A stretch of 64,000 bases of DNA from contig NZ_BAZR01000001.1 of assembly GCF_001315105.1 (NCBI RefSeq), positions 372,001 through 436,000 on the forward strand. Direction: 5' to 3'. A program made the translations under genes and the position numbers. Within the stretch, counting starts at the first letter, position 1; each line of letters begins with the position of its first letter. The notes beneath the pieces were generated by a model. The model saw only the letters and a list, made by a program, of their open reading frames with translations, was not told the origin of the DNA and made no database searches. This stretch comes from Paenibacillus sp. JCM 10914. GTDB taxonomy: Bacteria > Bacillota > Bacilli > Paenibacillales > Paenibacillaceae. Below, piece by piece: positions 29,067 to 38,783 of the stretch.

Positions 29067-29126
29067 CCCATCTTTTCTACGATATGCTATGCTCGATTGC
29101 AGCAATAGTAGAGGAGATGGGTTTTT
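29067..29126 (+). promoter_or_regulatory. terminator-like hairpin that buries the dapF ribosome binding site
   Basis: A 14-bp stem pairs 29067-29080 with 29108-29121 (two G-U pairs) around a 27-base loop and is followed by TTTTT. Its right arm contains GTAGAGGAGATGGG, the likely dapF Shine-Dalgarno site, and dapF starts only 8 bases later. The hairpin can act as an intrinsic terminator of the ATPase gene and at the same time hide the site. This is structure seen in sequence; a function is inferred. Confidence 0.65.
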
Positions 29127-29129
29127 ACT

Positions 29130-29960
29130 ATGGAATTTACGAAAATGCACGGCCTTGGCAACGACTTTGTTGTCGTGTATGGCAAGCAAGAGCTTCCGAA
29201 CGATGCTTCCGAATTAGCCGTGAAGTTGTGTAATCGCTTCTTCGGTATCGGGGCAGACGGTCTTGTATATATTCTGCCTTCCGAACAGGCGGATTTCATG
29301 ATGCGTATTATGAACTCTGACGGCTCCGAGGCCGAGCAATGCGGTAACGCGATTCGGTGCGTCGCGAAATACGTGTACGATCATGGTCATATCGACCGTG
29401 AGGAGATTACGATTGAAACGATCGGTGCAGGTGTGCAGAGGGTTGGCCTTACCGTGCAAGACAGTCAAGTTAGCAGTGTTCGCGTCGATATGGGGGAACC
29501 GGTGCTGAACGGATTACAAGTTCCGACGACGGTGGACCTTAACCCGGTGGTAGACCATCCCATTGAAGTGGACGGACGCGAGTTTCGTTTCACGGCTGTG
29601 TCCATGGGAAATCCACATTGCGTGATCTATGTGGACGATGCTGTGAATTTTGATCTTGGCGTATGGGGGCCTAAACTGGAAGTTCATCCACTATTCCCAA
29701 GGAAGATTAATGTAGAATTCGCTACAGTGAACACGAGGGATCAAGTGGATATGCGGGTGTGGGAACGTGGAGCGGGTCCAACGCTCGCTTGCGGAACGGG
29801 CGCATGTGCAACGCTCGTGTCCTCCGTATTGAATGGTTCTACCGATCGTAATGCATGGATCTCGCTCAAGGGCGGCGATCTGTTTATCGAGTGGGACGAG
29901 AATGACAATCATGTGTATATGACAGGACCAGCCGAAATGGTCTACAAAGGCAATCTGTAA
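29130..29960 (+). CDS. dapF: diaminopimelate epimerase
   Basis: Converts L,L- to meso-diaminopimelate for lysine and peptidoglycan synthesis. 276 residues, the usual length. The two catalytic cysteines are in EAEQCGNAIRC and in LACGTGACA. KMHGLGNDFVVVYG opens the protein as in most homologues. ATG 29130 follows GAGGAG, which sits in the hairpin described before. It is monocistronic with a structured RNA downstream. Confidence 0.97.
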   Translation: MEFTKMHGLGNDFVVVYGKQELPNDASELAVKLCNRFFGIGADGLVYILPSEQADFMMRIMNSDGSEAEQCGNAIRCVAKYVYDHGHIDREEITIETIGAGVQRVGLTVQDSQVSSVRVDMGEPVLNGLQVPTTVDLNPVVDHPIEVDGREFRFTAVSMGNPHCVIYVDDAVNFDLGVWGPKLEVHPLFPRKINVEFATVNTRDQVDMRVWERGAGPTLACGTGACATLVSSVLNGSTDRNAWISLKGGDLFIEWDENDNHVYMTGPAEMVYKGNL

Positions 29961-29982
29961 TAATCCACAAATCGGGGAACAT

Positions 29983-30133
29983 ACTTCTGCTTGTGATTCC
30001 TGAGATCGTCCTAGGGCACAAACGGTGACAAAGAGGCCGTCATCTATAGCAGCCTTCTTGAGCAAATTGTGGGTGAGTGAGAACCACCCGACCTCGAGGT
30101 TCACTTTCGTCAAACCTCGAAGCAGGATGAAGT
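29983..30133 (+). ncRNA. candidate structured RNA or leader element of unknown class
   Basis: A 151-base stretch folds on paper into a multi-branch junction. A closing helix is formed by ACTTC/TGCTT (29983-29992) with AAGCA (30120-30124) and GAAGT (30129-30133), with a 4-base bulge. Inside are a hairpin GTG..CCT/AGG..CAC (29993-30019), AAGAGGC with GCCTTCTT (30031-30059), GGGTG with CACCC (30071-30089), and CGAGGTT with AACCTCG (30095-30119). The helices abut at 29992/29993 and 30119/30120. A strong terminator follows at 30163. I recognise no known riboswitch signature. Strand is assumed plus because of the terminator and the gene downstream. Confidence 0.45.
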
Positions 30134-30162
30134 TGGTCTATGCTATATTAAATGTACAGGTT

Positions 30163-30224
30163 AAACCGTTCTTTTCGTAAATGGTTTGGGTCGCACCTCC
30201 ATTTTACCAAAGAACGGTTTTTTT
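30163..30224 (+). terminator. terminator or attenuator before yitJ
   Basis: AAACCGTTCTTT (163-174) pairs perfectly with AAAGAACGGTTT (209-220), with a second inner stem GTAAATGG/CCATTTTAC (one bulge), followed by TTTT. A second small hairpin (GGGAC..GTCCC then TTTATC) lies at about 30283-30305. The yitJ-like gene begins 133 bases later. Confidence 0.8.
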
Positions 30225-30356
30225 ACGTCTTCAAACAGCAAGAAGGGCATCTCGCAAGATCTAAGAACTTTTGGGACACCCTCTTTGTCCCTTTATCTTT
30301 ATGAAGGTTTTGTGATACATTTATTGAAAATAAACGTCGGGTGGAGGGACAACGCG

Positions 30357-32234
30357 ATGAAACCGAATCTGCGTCAGATATTGGGGAATGAAGTACTGGT
30401 CGGTGACGGCGCGATGGGTACTTATCTATATCAGAAAGGCTTTCCCGTAGGAATCTCATATGAAGAATTGAATTTGACCTCACCGGAAGTTGTGGGTAAC
30501 GTACACCGCCAATATATCGAAGCGGGGGCACGGTTGTTAGAGACCAACACCTTCTCTGCTAATTTTGATAAACTATCGAAGTATGGCCTGGAGAGCAAGG
30601 TAGAGGAGATTAACCGAGCAGGCGTGAGAATTGCACGCGCAGCTGCCGGAGAACAAGGATACATCGTAGGTGCTGTAGGTTCCATTCGGGCAGGTAGAAG
30701 AAGTAATATCTCAACGAATGAACTGAAGCGGTATTTCGAAGAACAGATAACGGTGCTGCTGTCCGAAGGCGTTGACGGCATTCTGCTGGAGACTTTCTAC
30801 GATGTTGAAGAGATTCAGTTGGCGTTGGCGCAAGTTCGTAAATATAGCGACCTGCCTGTTATTTGTCAGTTCGCCGTAGAGGATGTTGCACGGACATTGG
30901 ACGGATTTACGATGCCGGACGCCTACCGCATATTGGATCAAGAGGGTGCTGACGTGATCGGCTTTAACTGTCGGACAGGTCCTAACGGTATTATGCGTGC
31001 GCTCGAGACGTTAAATGGCGTCATGAATCTCCCTGCTTCGGTCTATCCGAATGCCGGGATTGCCGATTATGTCGATGGGGAGTATCGGTATGGAGCGAGT
31101 CCGAAGTATTTTGGCGAGACGGCGCTTGCGTTTGCGGAACGTGGGGCGAGAATTATTGGCGGATGCTGCGGAACAACTCCAGAGCATATTGCAGAAATAT
31201 CAGCTGCACTAGCCGGATTTATCCCCTCCGCGCTTCCAGTTATTGAGCCGGAGGAAGCCCGTCGGATCGTGATTCAAGAACGTGTTCATGACGATCCTCA
31301 CCATTCCGCATCAGGGAGCGAACCTACTTTGGTGGATACCGTCAAGGAGCGCCATACGGTAATCGTTGAACTGGACCCTCCTCGTGATCTGGATATAAGG
31401 AAGTTCATGAAAGGCGCCGAAGCACTGAAAAAAGCAGGGGCGGATGCGTTGACATTGGCCGACAACTCGCTCGCCGTGACCCGGATGAGCAACATGGCGC
31501 TTGGCCATCTGGTTCAGGCGCGCACGGGGCTGAGGCCTTTGATCCATATCGCCTGTCGAGACCGCAATATTATCGGTACGCAGTCGCATATGATGGGCTT
31601 TGATGCCCTTGGTATCGACCATGTGCTGGCCGTGACCGGTGATCCGGCAAAGTTCGGCGATTTACCGGGTTCGAGTTCGGTTTATGATATGACTTCATTC
31701 GAAATCATACGGATGATTAAGCAATTGAATGAAGGGATCGCCTTCTCCGGCAAGCCGCTCAAGCAGAAAGCGAAGTTTGTTGTCGGCGCCGCGTTTAATC
31801 CGAATGTCCGTCATTTAGACAAAGCGGTCGGGCGGCTGGAGAAGAAAATTGCTTCTGGTGCTGACTACATTATGACGCAGCCCGTTTACGATCCGGAGTT
31901 GATCGTAAAGCTTAAAGCAGCGACGAAGCATCTGGACATTCCGATCTTTATCGGAATTATGCCGCTAGCAAGCGGACGTAATGCAGAATATCTGCATAAT
32001 GAGGTACCGGGGATTCAGCTCTCTGACGAGGTGCGCAGCCGAATGGCTGGGCTTGAAGGGGAAGTGGGCCGGGCTGAAGGCGTCAAGATCGGTAAAGAAC
32101 TGCTCGATGTAGCAACGGAACATTTCAACGGGATTTATATCATGACGCCGTTCATGTTCTATGAAATGAGCGTGCAACTGATGGAGTACGTGTGGGAGAA
32201 GTCAGGCCGACGGTCGACCCCCTTGTTTCATTAA
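30357..32234 (+). CDS. yitJ: bifunctional homocysteine S-methyltransferase / methylenetetrahydrofolate reductase
   Basis: Two enzymes in one chain, as in Bacillus YitJ. The N-terminal domain (about 1-300) is a homocysteine methyltransferase with GDGAMGTYLYQKGFP, NTFSANFDKL and the zinc-binding cysteine motif IIGGCCGTTPEH plus an upstream GFNCRTGPNG. The C-terminal domain (about 330-625) is a 5,10-methylenetetrahydrofolate reductase: TVIVELDPPRDLD, HIACRDRN, LAVTGDPAKFGD and YIMTQPVYDPE. It makes 5-methyl-THF and transfers methyl to homocysteine, producing methionine. 625 residues from ATG 30357, which follows GGTGGAGGG. In Bacillus yitJ is under a SAM-I riboswitch; I see no SAM-I core here. 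Confidence 0.93.
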   Translation: MKPNLRQILGNEVLVGDGAMGTYLYQKGFPVGISYEELNLTSPEVVGNVHRQYIEAGARLLETNTFSANFDKLSKYGLESKVEEINRAGVRIARAAAGEQGYIVGAVGSIRAGRRSNISTNELKRYFEEQITVLLSEGVDGILLETFYDVEEIQLALAQVRKYSDLPVICQFAVEDVARTLDGFTMPDAYRILDQEGADVIGFNCRTGPNGIMRALETLNGVMNLPASVYPNAGIADYVDGEYRYGASPKYFGETALAFAERGARIIGGCCGTTPEHIAEISAALAGFIPSALPVIEPEEARRIVIQERVHDDPHHSASGSEPTLVDTVKERHTVIVELDPPRDLDIRKFMKGAEALKKAGADALTLADNSLAVTRMSNMALGHLVQARTGLRPLIHIACRDRNIIGTQSHMMGFDALGIDHVLAVTGDPAKFGDLPGSSSVYDMTSFEIIRMIKQLNEGIAFSGKPLKQKAKFVVGAAFNPNVRHLDKAVGRLEKKIASGADYIMTQPVYDPELIVKLKAATKHLDIPIFIGIMPLASGRNAEYLHNEVPGIQLSDEVRSRMAGLEGEVGRAEGVKIGKELLDVATEHFNGIYIMTPFMFYEMSVQLMEYVWEKSGRRSTPLFH

Positions 32235-32273
32235 TAATTATCAATTACAATAGTGTAATGGATGTGGTTCCGT

Positions 32274-33161
32274 GTGTCATTAAGCATGACCGGATATGGG
32301 CAGTCTGCAGTCGATTTCCAGGGCTACAGCTTGTCGTTTGAAGTGAAGTCTGTGAATCATCGGCATTGTGAGGTTGTATTCCGAATGCCGCGTGAATGGG
32401 CTTGTTTCGAGGATTCACTTCGGAAAGCTGTGCAGAAACGGATCGGACGCGGACGGGTTGACGTATATATTAACAAGGAGAACAACAGCGAGTCCCGGCG
32501 CGCAGTGCTGGACCATGGGATGGTTCAGGCTTATCTGAAGGCCGCCGAGGAATTGAAGTCGTATGGTGTGGCAGGAGATCTGGCGATGCGCGATATATTG
32601 TCATTGCCTGATATCCTCATCAGTCCAGACGGGTTTCCGATGGATAAAGCGAAGCAGGAGCAGTGGAACGATGCGCTGCTTCAAGGTCTGGAGGAAGCGC
32701 TGGATGGATTAATACAGATGCGCAGCAAAGAGGGCACTTTCCTGATCAAGGACATCGAAGGGAGAGTGGATCGGCTGCAGCGGCTTCACCGGGAGATGGA
32801 AGAGATGGCTCCGCGGGTTACGGAGGATTATCGAAGACGCCTGCGACAGCGGATCGAATCGCTCCATGACGGAGCGCTTGCTGTTGATGAACATATATTC
32901 GGAATGGAAGTCGCACTGTTTGCTGAACGTTCCAATGTGGACGAGGAGTTAATTCGTCTTAACAGTCATTTGGAACAGTGCAGAGAGCTGCTTTATCAGA
33001 AGAGCCCTGTAGGCCGTAAACTGGATTTTCTGATTCAGGAAATGAACAGAGAAGTCAATACGATTGGATCGAAGGCCAATCATCTGACTCTGGTAAACCG
33101 TGTTGTCGATCTGAAAGCGGAACTGGAGAAGATTCGTGAACAAGCCGCCAACGTGGAGTGA
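32274..33161 (+). CDS. yicC: YicC family endoribonuclease
   Basis: YicC/YloC proteins are RNA endonucleases acting in RNA turnover. 295 residues from GTG 32274 (reading MSLSMTGYGQ), a start chosen because homologues begin a few residues before SMTGYG. ATG 32262 is the alternative. The core MTGYGQSAVDFQGYSLSFEVKSVNHR and the C-terminal NSHLEQCRELLYQKSPVGRKLDFLIQEMNREVNTIGSK are diagnostic. It opens the long housekeeping cluster; remA follows after 51 bases. Confidence 0.93.
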   Translation: MSLSMTGYGQSAVDFQGYSLSFEVKSVNHRHCEVVFRMPREWACFEDSLRKAVQKRIGRGRVDVYINKENNSESRRAVLDHGMVQAYLKAAEELKSYGVAGDLAMRDILSLPDILISPDGFPMDKAKQEQWNDALLQGLEEALDGLIQMRSKEGTFLIKDIEGRVDRLQRLHREMEEMAPRVTEDYRRRLRQRIESLHDGALAVDEHIFGMEVALFAERSNVDEELIRLNSHLEQCRELLYQKSPVGRKLDFLIQEMNREVNTIGSKANHLTLVNRVVDLKAELEKIREQAANVE

Positions 33162-33212
33162 CTGCGGCTTCTCGGCAAATAAGAGTCAAATGTATAGGGG
33201 GAGCACCGCACT

Positions 33213-33473
33213 ATGGCAATCAAACTTATTAATATTGGCTTCGGTAATATCGTCTCGGCCAATCGCATTATTTCGATCGTGAGCCCTGAATCGGCTCCGA
33301 TCAAGCGGATTATTCAAGAAGCACGGGACCGTCATATGCTGATAGATGCTACGTACGGTCGAAGGACGCGGGCTGTTATTATCACCGACAGTGATCATGT
33401 GATTTTATCGGCTGTGCAACCTGAAACGGTAGCTCACCGTCTGTCCAGCAAAGATGACGACAACGACGAATAA
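33213..33473 (+). CDS. remA: extracellular matrix regulator RemA (DUF370)
   Basis: Small DNA-binding protein that activates biofilm matrix and osmoprotection genes in Bacillus. 86 residues with the highly conserved [20 protein letters not shown], then [37 protein letters not shown] lies before ATG 33213. Position between yicC and gmk is the standard one. Confidence 0.97.
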   Translation: MAIKLINIGFGNIVSANRIISIVSPESAPIKRIIQEARDRHMLIDATYGRRTRAVIITDSDHVILSAVQPETVAHRLSSKDDDNDE

Positions 33474-33486
33474 GATGAGGAGTACT

Positions 33487-34059
33487 ATGTCTAAGGGATT
33501 ATTGATTGTATTGTCCGGGCCTTCCGGGGTAGGTAAGGGAACTGTCTGCACGGCGCTTCGCAGCCGCGTTCCAGATCTGATATATTCGGTATCAGCCACG
33601 ACACGTTCGCCGCGTCTTGGCGAAGTTAATGGTGTCAACTATTTCTTCAAGAGCCGCGAACAGTTCATGGATATGATTGAGCACGACCAACTGCTGGAAT
33701 ATGCGGAGTATGTCGGGAATTACTACGGCACGCCGCGTGACTTTGTGGAAGAGACGCTGGCCGAGGGGAAGGATATCATTCTCGAGATTGAAGTGCAGGG
33801 TGCGCTGAAAGTAAAAGAGAAATTCCCTGACGGAATTTTTGTTTTTCTGATGCCGCCATCACTCGATGAGTTGAAGGACCGGATTCAGGGTCGAGGCACG
33901 GAGAATCAGGCAACGATTGACCACAGAATGTCTATAGCGGTTGATGAGATCAATCTGCTGCAGCATTATGATTATGCCGTCGTAAACGACGAAATCAATC
34001 TGGCTTGCGAGAGAATAGAATCTATCATTATAGCCGAACATTGTAAGGTGAGAAAGTAG
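33487..34059 (+). CDS. gmk: guanylate kinase
   Basis: Phosphorylates GMP to GDP with ATP. 190 residues from ATG 33487, which follows GATGAGGAG; the ATG codons at 33454 and 33475 lie inside or at the end of remA. Walker A is [12 protein letters not shown]. The GMP-binding motif [19 protein letters not shown] and the lid region RIQGRGTEN are present. It lies 13 bases after remA. Confidence 0.97.
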   Translation: MSKGLLIVLSGPSGVGKGTVCTALRSRVPDLIYSVSATTRSPRLGEVNGVNYFFKSREQFMDMIEHDQLLEYAEYVGNYYGTPRDFVEETLAEGKDIILEIEVQGALKVKEKFPDGIFVFLMPPSLDELKDRIQGRGTENQATIDHRMSIAVDEINLLQHYDYAVVNDEINLACERIESIIIAEHCKVRK

Positions 34060-34116
34060 CTGTCGGTTTTCATAGATGGCCTGACGTTCAAGTATATGAG
34101 AAGAGGTGCTTCGATA

Positions 34117-34317
34117 TTGTTATACCCATCGATCGATGAAATGATGAACAAAGTAGACAGTAAATATTCTTTGGTGGTAGCGGCGTCCCGCCGTGCACGC
34201 CAGTTGCGCGAAGGCGGAGTCAGCGAACTCAAGAATCCAAAATCCCATAAGCACGTCGGCGTCGCGCTGGAAGAAATTTATGGTGACTATGTGAAGATTG
34301 AGCGGGGAGAAGACTAG
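34117..34317 (+). CDS. rpoZ: RNA polymerase omega subunit
   Basis: Helps assembly and stability of RNA polymerase. 66 residues from TTG 34117, which has AGAGGTG 8 bases upstream; the reading then starts MLYPSIDEMMNKVDSKYSLV as in other Bacillota. An ATG at 34096 would add seven unlikely residues. The core VVAASRRARQLR is clear. It lies between gmk and coaBC as usual. Confidence 0.95.
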   Translation: MLYPSIDEMMNKVDSKYSLVVAASRRARQLREGGVSELKNPKSHKHVGVALEEIYGDYVKIERGED

Positions 34318-34440
34318 TTTCTCTACGAAGACATCTTAATTGAAGAAGTACGCCAAAAGTGACAACCGTAAGGTTGTTATTTTTTGAGAAGATATTTAAC
34401 TATAGGGCAAGAGGATCAATAAGAAAGCGGGGGAATTGTC

Positions 34441-35699
34441 ATGTTGAACGGAAAAGTCATCGTACTTGGCGTTACAGGCGGCATCGCTGCCTACAAAGCA
34501 GCCACCCTATGCAGCAGGCTTGTTCAGCGAGGTGCGGATGTCCATGTCATTATGAGTGAGTCCGCCAAGCAGTTTATAACGGAACTGACACTGCAGACGC
34601 TGACCAAGAACCCGGTATATAGTGATACTTTTGACGAGAGAGATCCCTCGGTTGTTTCCCATATCCATCTGGCCGATCTTGCAGACCTCGTACTGGTTGC
34701 CCCTGCAACGGCGAATGTTATTGGGAAGATGGCTCACGGGCTAGCGGATGATATGCTGACAACCACATTATTGGCAACAACGGCGCCGGTCATGATATCC
34801 CCTGCGATGAATGTGCATATGTACACTCATCCGGCGGTCATGGCCAATATGGAGACGTTGGTCTCCCGCGGCGTCGGAATGATAGAGCCGGGAGAAGGGC
34901 TGCTCGCTTGCGGATATATCGGCAAGGGACGGATGGAAGAGCCGGATTCGATTGTGGAGGTCGTCGAAAGGTTCTTCAGTGAACGGAATTCGGAGCCTGC
35001 TGTCAAATTGGACAAGGGCGGAGACATTCCATGGAGGCGAACCTCCTACACGGAAAAAAAGTGCTGGTCACCGCTGGCGGAACCATTGAACGGATCGATC
35101 CTGTGCGATATATAACGAACGATTCCTCTGGCAAAATGGGTTTTGCCATTGCCAAGGTGGCGAAGCAGCTCGGAGCGAACGTCCATCTGATCGCCGCTCA
35201 CACCGATGAGGCGCCGCCCGCCGACCTGAACGTGGAGAGAGTCGGTTCAGCAGAGGAGATGTATGAAGCGGTTCTGCGTCAATTTGCAGACAGTGACATC
35301 GTTATCAAAGCTGCCGCCGTTGCGGATTATCGACCTGCACAAGTCGCAACCTCCAAGCTTAAGAAGCTGGGGGAGACGATGACGCTGGAACTCGTCAAGA
35401 CGACAGATATACTGGAGAACCTGGGTCAACGGAAATCTTCGCAATTTTTGATTGGTTTTGCCGCAGAGACGAACTCGGTTGAAGCGTTCGCCAGGGAGAA
35501 GCTTGAGCGCAAGAATTGCGACCTGCTGGTTGCCAATGACGTGTCGCAAGAGGGTGCGGGCTTTCGGACGGAGACGAATCGTGTTCAGATATATGATGCG
35601 AAAGGGCTGGTGCTGGACCTTCCACTTATGGCCAAGGAGGAAGTAGCGGAGCAGTTGTTGAAGCTGGCAGCCGAACGTTTGGGCCGGAGGTCATCCTAA
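34441..35699 (+). CDS. coaBC: bifunctional phosphopantothenoylcysteine decarboxylase / phosphopantothenate-cysteine ligase (frameshifted)
   Basis: Two steps of coenzyme A synthesis in one chain: CoaB ligates cysteine to phosphopantothenate with CTP, and CoaC decarboxylates the product using FMN. About 419 residues. The CoaC half (1-180) has VTGGIAAYKAATL, APATANVIGKMAHG and ISPAMNVHMYTHPAV. The CoaB half has VTAGGTIERIDPVRYITNDS and LIGFAAETNS. The first frame ends at 35115. The second is in register from about 35031, after an apparent loss of one C in CCCATGG. The stop at 35697-35699 overlaps the priA start by one base. The gene is normally essential. Confidence 0.93.
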
Positions 35700-38245
35700 T
35701 GGAAATCAATACGGCGATTGAAATGGAAATGGCGCGCGTCATTGTGGACGTACCGTCGAAGGACACGGACCGCCCCTTTGATTATTTGATACCAGCTCAC
35801 TTGCGGCCGTGGATTGAGGTCGGCAGCCGGGTCGGTGTTCCGTTCGGTCACAGGACGCTGCAAGGTTTTGTTGTGTCTGTTCATCCGCGGCCGGAGATGG
35901 AGACGGCCAAGATGAAGGCCATTCAGGAAGTGCTCGATGTTATGCCGCCTTTGTCCTCTGAACTGATTCGGTTAGGTGAATGGATGCGGGATCGTTATGC
36001 GTGCCGTCACATTACAGCACTGCAGTCGATGCTGCCCACCGCACTGAAAGGTAAGGCGGAGCGGTATGTGTCGCTGGGAGAGACGGAATCGGAGACGCGG
36101 GGAGCTGACGATCTGTTGGCACTGCTGCCTGAGAGCGAGTGGGAGGCGCAAATCCTCGCTTACGTTGGGAGTAAGGGCGAAGTCTCTTTGCAGCAGTTAA
36201 CAAGGCTTATCCGGATAATGCGGGTGACATTAAATCATTAGTCAGTCGCGGTCGTCTTCGTGAACATCAGCAGATCAAGGATAAGTTACAGAAGAAGACC
36301 ATGAAGGCCGTGGGGCTGGCTGTTTCTATTGTAGAAGCAAAAGAGCAGCTTGATGCATTCCCCGCGAAAGCCCAGCGTCAGCGAGAAGTGCTCCAGCATC
36401 TGGTTGAGATTGAGCCATTTCTCCCCATATCGCAGAAGGAGTTGCTTCAACAGCTTGGCGTTACAGCCGGTACCGTGAAGGCATTAGTCGACAAGGGTCT
36501 GGTTGTGATTGAAGATGTTGAAGTATTCCGTGATCCATATAAAGGCAGGCACTTTAAACCTAGTGAACCGCTGGCGTTGACCGCTGAGCAGCAGGCCGTA
36601 TATCGCAACATCGTGCACAAGCTGGATGAGAGACGACATGGCATATTTCTGCTGCATGGCGTGACTGGCAGCGGCAAGACTGAGATCTATCTGCAGACCA
36701 TCCAGCGTGCTTTGGAACAGGAGCGACAAGCGATCGTGCTCGTGCCGGAAATCTCGCTCACCCCACAGATGGTGGAGCGGTTCAAGGCACGATTTGGAGA
36801 TCGCGTGGCCGTAATGCACAGCCGCTTGTCGGATGGCGAGCGGTACGATGAGTGGCGCAAAATTCGTGAAGGCCGCGCTTCGGTTGTAGTTGGAGCAAGA
36901 TCAGCTGTATTTGCTCCGTTTGATCGTCTTGGTCTCATCATCATGGACGAAGAGCATGAAACTTCCTATAAGCAAGAGGAGACGCCGAAGTATCACGCCC
37001 GTGACGTAGCGATTCAGCGTGCGGCTATGTCTGGTGCGGCGGTCATATTAGGATCGGCTACGCCTTCACTTGAAAGCTATTATGCGGCCAGGTCTCAGTC
37101 CAATGATGATTTTGCCCCAATGCTGCTGGAGATGCCAACCCGGGCGCTTGGCAACAAGCTGCCTGAGGTACAAATTGTAGATATGCGGGAAGAATTGCGT
37201 GAAGGGAATCGCTCGATGTTCAGCCGGTCTCTGCACGAGGGAATTGCGGCACGGCTTGAACGTGAGGAGCAGATTGTACTGCTACTAAACCGGCGAGGGT
37301 ATTCAACGTTTGTCATGTGCCGCAGTTGCGGGTATGTGGCAGGCTGTCCGGAATGCGATATCTCTTTGACGTATCATCAGAAATCCAACAATCTCCGCTG
37401 TCATTATTGCGGTTATGCCGCACAGGCGCCGGAGGTGTGTCCGGATTGCGACAGTGAGCATATACGTTATTTCGGCACGGGCACGCAGCGGTGGAAGAAG
37501 AACTGGCCAAGCTATTCCCGGGCATTCGCGTCATTCGGATGGACGTGGATACCACGACAGAGAAAGGCTCCCATGAGAAATTGCTGAAGCAATTTCGGGA
37601 GAAGAAGGCCGATGTGCTATTGGGAACACAGATGGTGGCTAAAGGGCTTGACTTCCCGGACGTGACGCTCGTAGGGGTCATTACAGCTGATTCGGCGTTG
37701 AACCTGCCCGATTTCAGGCTGCCGAGAAGACGTTTCAGCTCCTTACCCAAGTAGCGGGAAGAGCGGGGCGCCATCAGCTTCCAGGAGAAGTGGTGATCCA
37801 ATCTTATACTCCTGAGCATTATTCGATTATCCATGCAAGCGGACATGATTATCTATCATTCGTACGAGATGAGTTGAAGCATCGTAAAGCACTGCACTAT
37901 CCCCCGTACTGCCGACTTATTCTGGTAACGTTGTCGCATGAGCAGCTTCCGCTGCTTGTGCGAATCGCCGAGAACTTTGCAGCGGATGTCAAACATGAAG
38001 CTCGCCAGCGGGGATGGCTTGGCAGTCTTGACCGATTTGATGCCAATGCGCTGGATATACTTGGCCCCGTGGCGTCGCCTATCCCGCGCTTAAAGAATAG
38101 ATACCGATTTCAATGTATGATAAAATGGCGGGGGAGTATGGATGCCGTCTCGCTGATTCGTGAACTTGCCGAAGGGCTTCAGGATTCGGTGCGAGACGGT
38201 AAACTTCAGATTAGCATGGATGTAGATCCGCAAATGTTGATGTAA
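35699..38245 (+). CDS. priA: primosomal helicase PriA (three frameshifts)
   Basis: Restarts stalled replication forks by loading the replicative helicase. About 849 residues when repaired. The N-terminal DNA-binding region (RPFDYLIPAHLRPWIEVG..) is followed by the helicase core: Walker A GVTGSGKTEIYLQ, DEEHETSYKQEE, and the zinc section with CRSCGYVAGCPECDIS and CHYCGYAAQAPEVCPDCDSEH. The breaks are at about 36204 (TRLIR versus KAYPDNAGDIKSLVSRGRL), 37490 (QRWKK versus QRVEEELAKLFPG) and 37717 (FRLPRR versus FRAAEKTFQLLTQVAGRAGR). One restored base each repairs all three. Confidence 0.92.
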
Positions 38246-38288
38246 TCCTGCATATAATGATGAAAAGCACAAGGAAGGTGTCGTTAAT

Positions 38289-38783
38289 ATGGCAATTCGA
38301 ATTATCGTTAAAGAACCGGATGAGGTTCTTCATAAAAGGGCGAAGGAAGTTACCAAGATAACGCCTAACGTCCAGAAGCTTCTGGATGATATGGCTGATA
38401 CGATGTATGATGCGGATGGCGTCGGTCTTGCCGCACCGCAGGTTGGTATACTGAAGCGTCTGATTGTCATTGATGCGGGTGACGAGGTCGGATTGATCAA
38501 GATGATCAATCCTGAAATCATAGAGAGTGAAGGCGAGCAGTTCGGACCCGAAGGCTGTCTGAGTATTCCTGGTTGGAATGGAGATGTGCGTCGCGCCGAG
38601 AAAGTGACGGTCAAAGGGCTTGACCGGGAAGGAACCGAGTTGATTATTACCGGAACAGGACTTCTATCCCGTGCATTCCAGCATGAGATCGATCATCTGA
38701 ACGGGGTATTATTTACCGAAATCGCTGAGCGGGTATACGAATATGTACCCGAGCAGCCAAGAAACGAGTTGGAAAATCGATGA
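38289..38783 (+). CDS. def: peptide deformylase
   Basis: Removes the formyl group from the N terminus of new proteins. 164 residues with the three metal-site blocks GVGLAAPQVG, EGCLSIPG and QHEIDHLNG (HExxH). GGAAGGTG precedes ATG 38289. Overlaps fmt by four bases (ATGA), the usual coupling. Confidence 0.97.
   Translation: MAIRIIVKEPDEVLHKRAKEVTKITPNVQKLLDDMADTMYDADGVGLAAPQVGILKRLIVIDAGDEVGLIKMINPEIIESEGEQFGPEGCLSIPGWNGDVRRAEKVTVKGLDREGTELIITGTGLLSRAFQHEIDHLNGVLFTEIAERVYEYVPEQPRNELENR

Noticed and set aside
29983..30230. SAM-I riboswitch or T-box upstream of yitJ
   Set aside because: The SAM-I core (GGTGGAGGGACTGGCCC and AAACCCGGCAACC type segments) is absent. GGGTCGCACC at about 30188 recalls a T-box core but lacks the TGGN tRNA-binding bulge and sits in a loop.
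4849..37718. Frame breaks as programmed frameshifting
   Set aside because: There is no slippery heptamer with a downstream pseudoknot at the breaks that I examined, and homologues of these genes are not known to use it.
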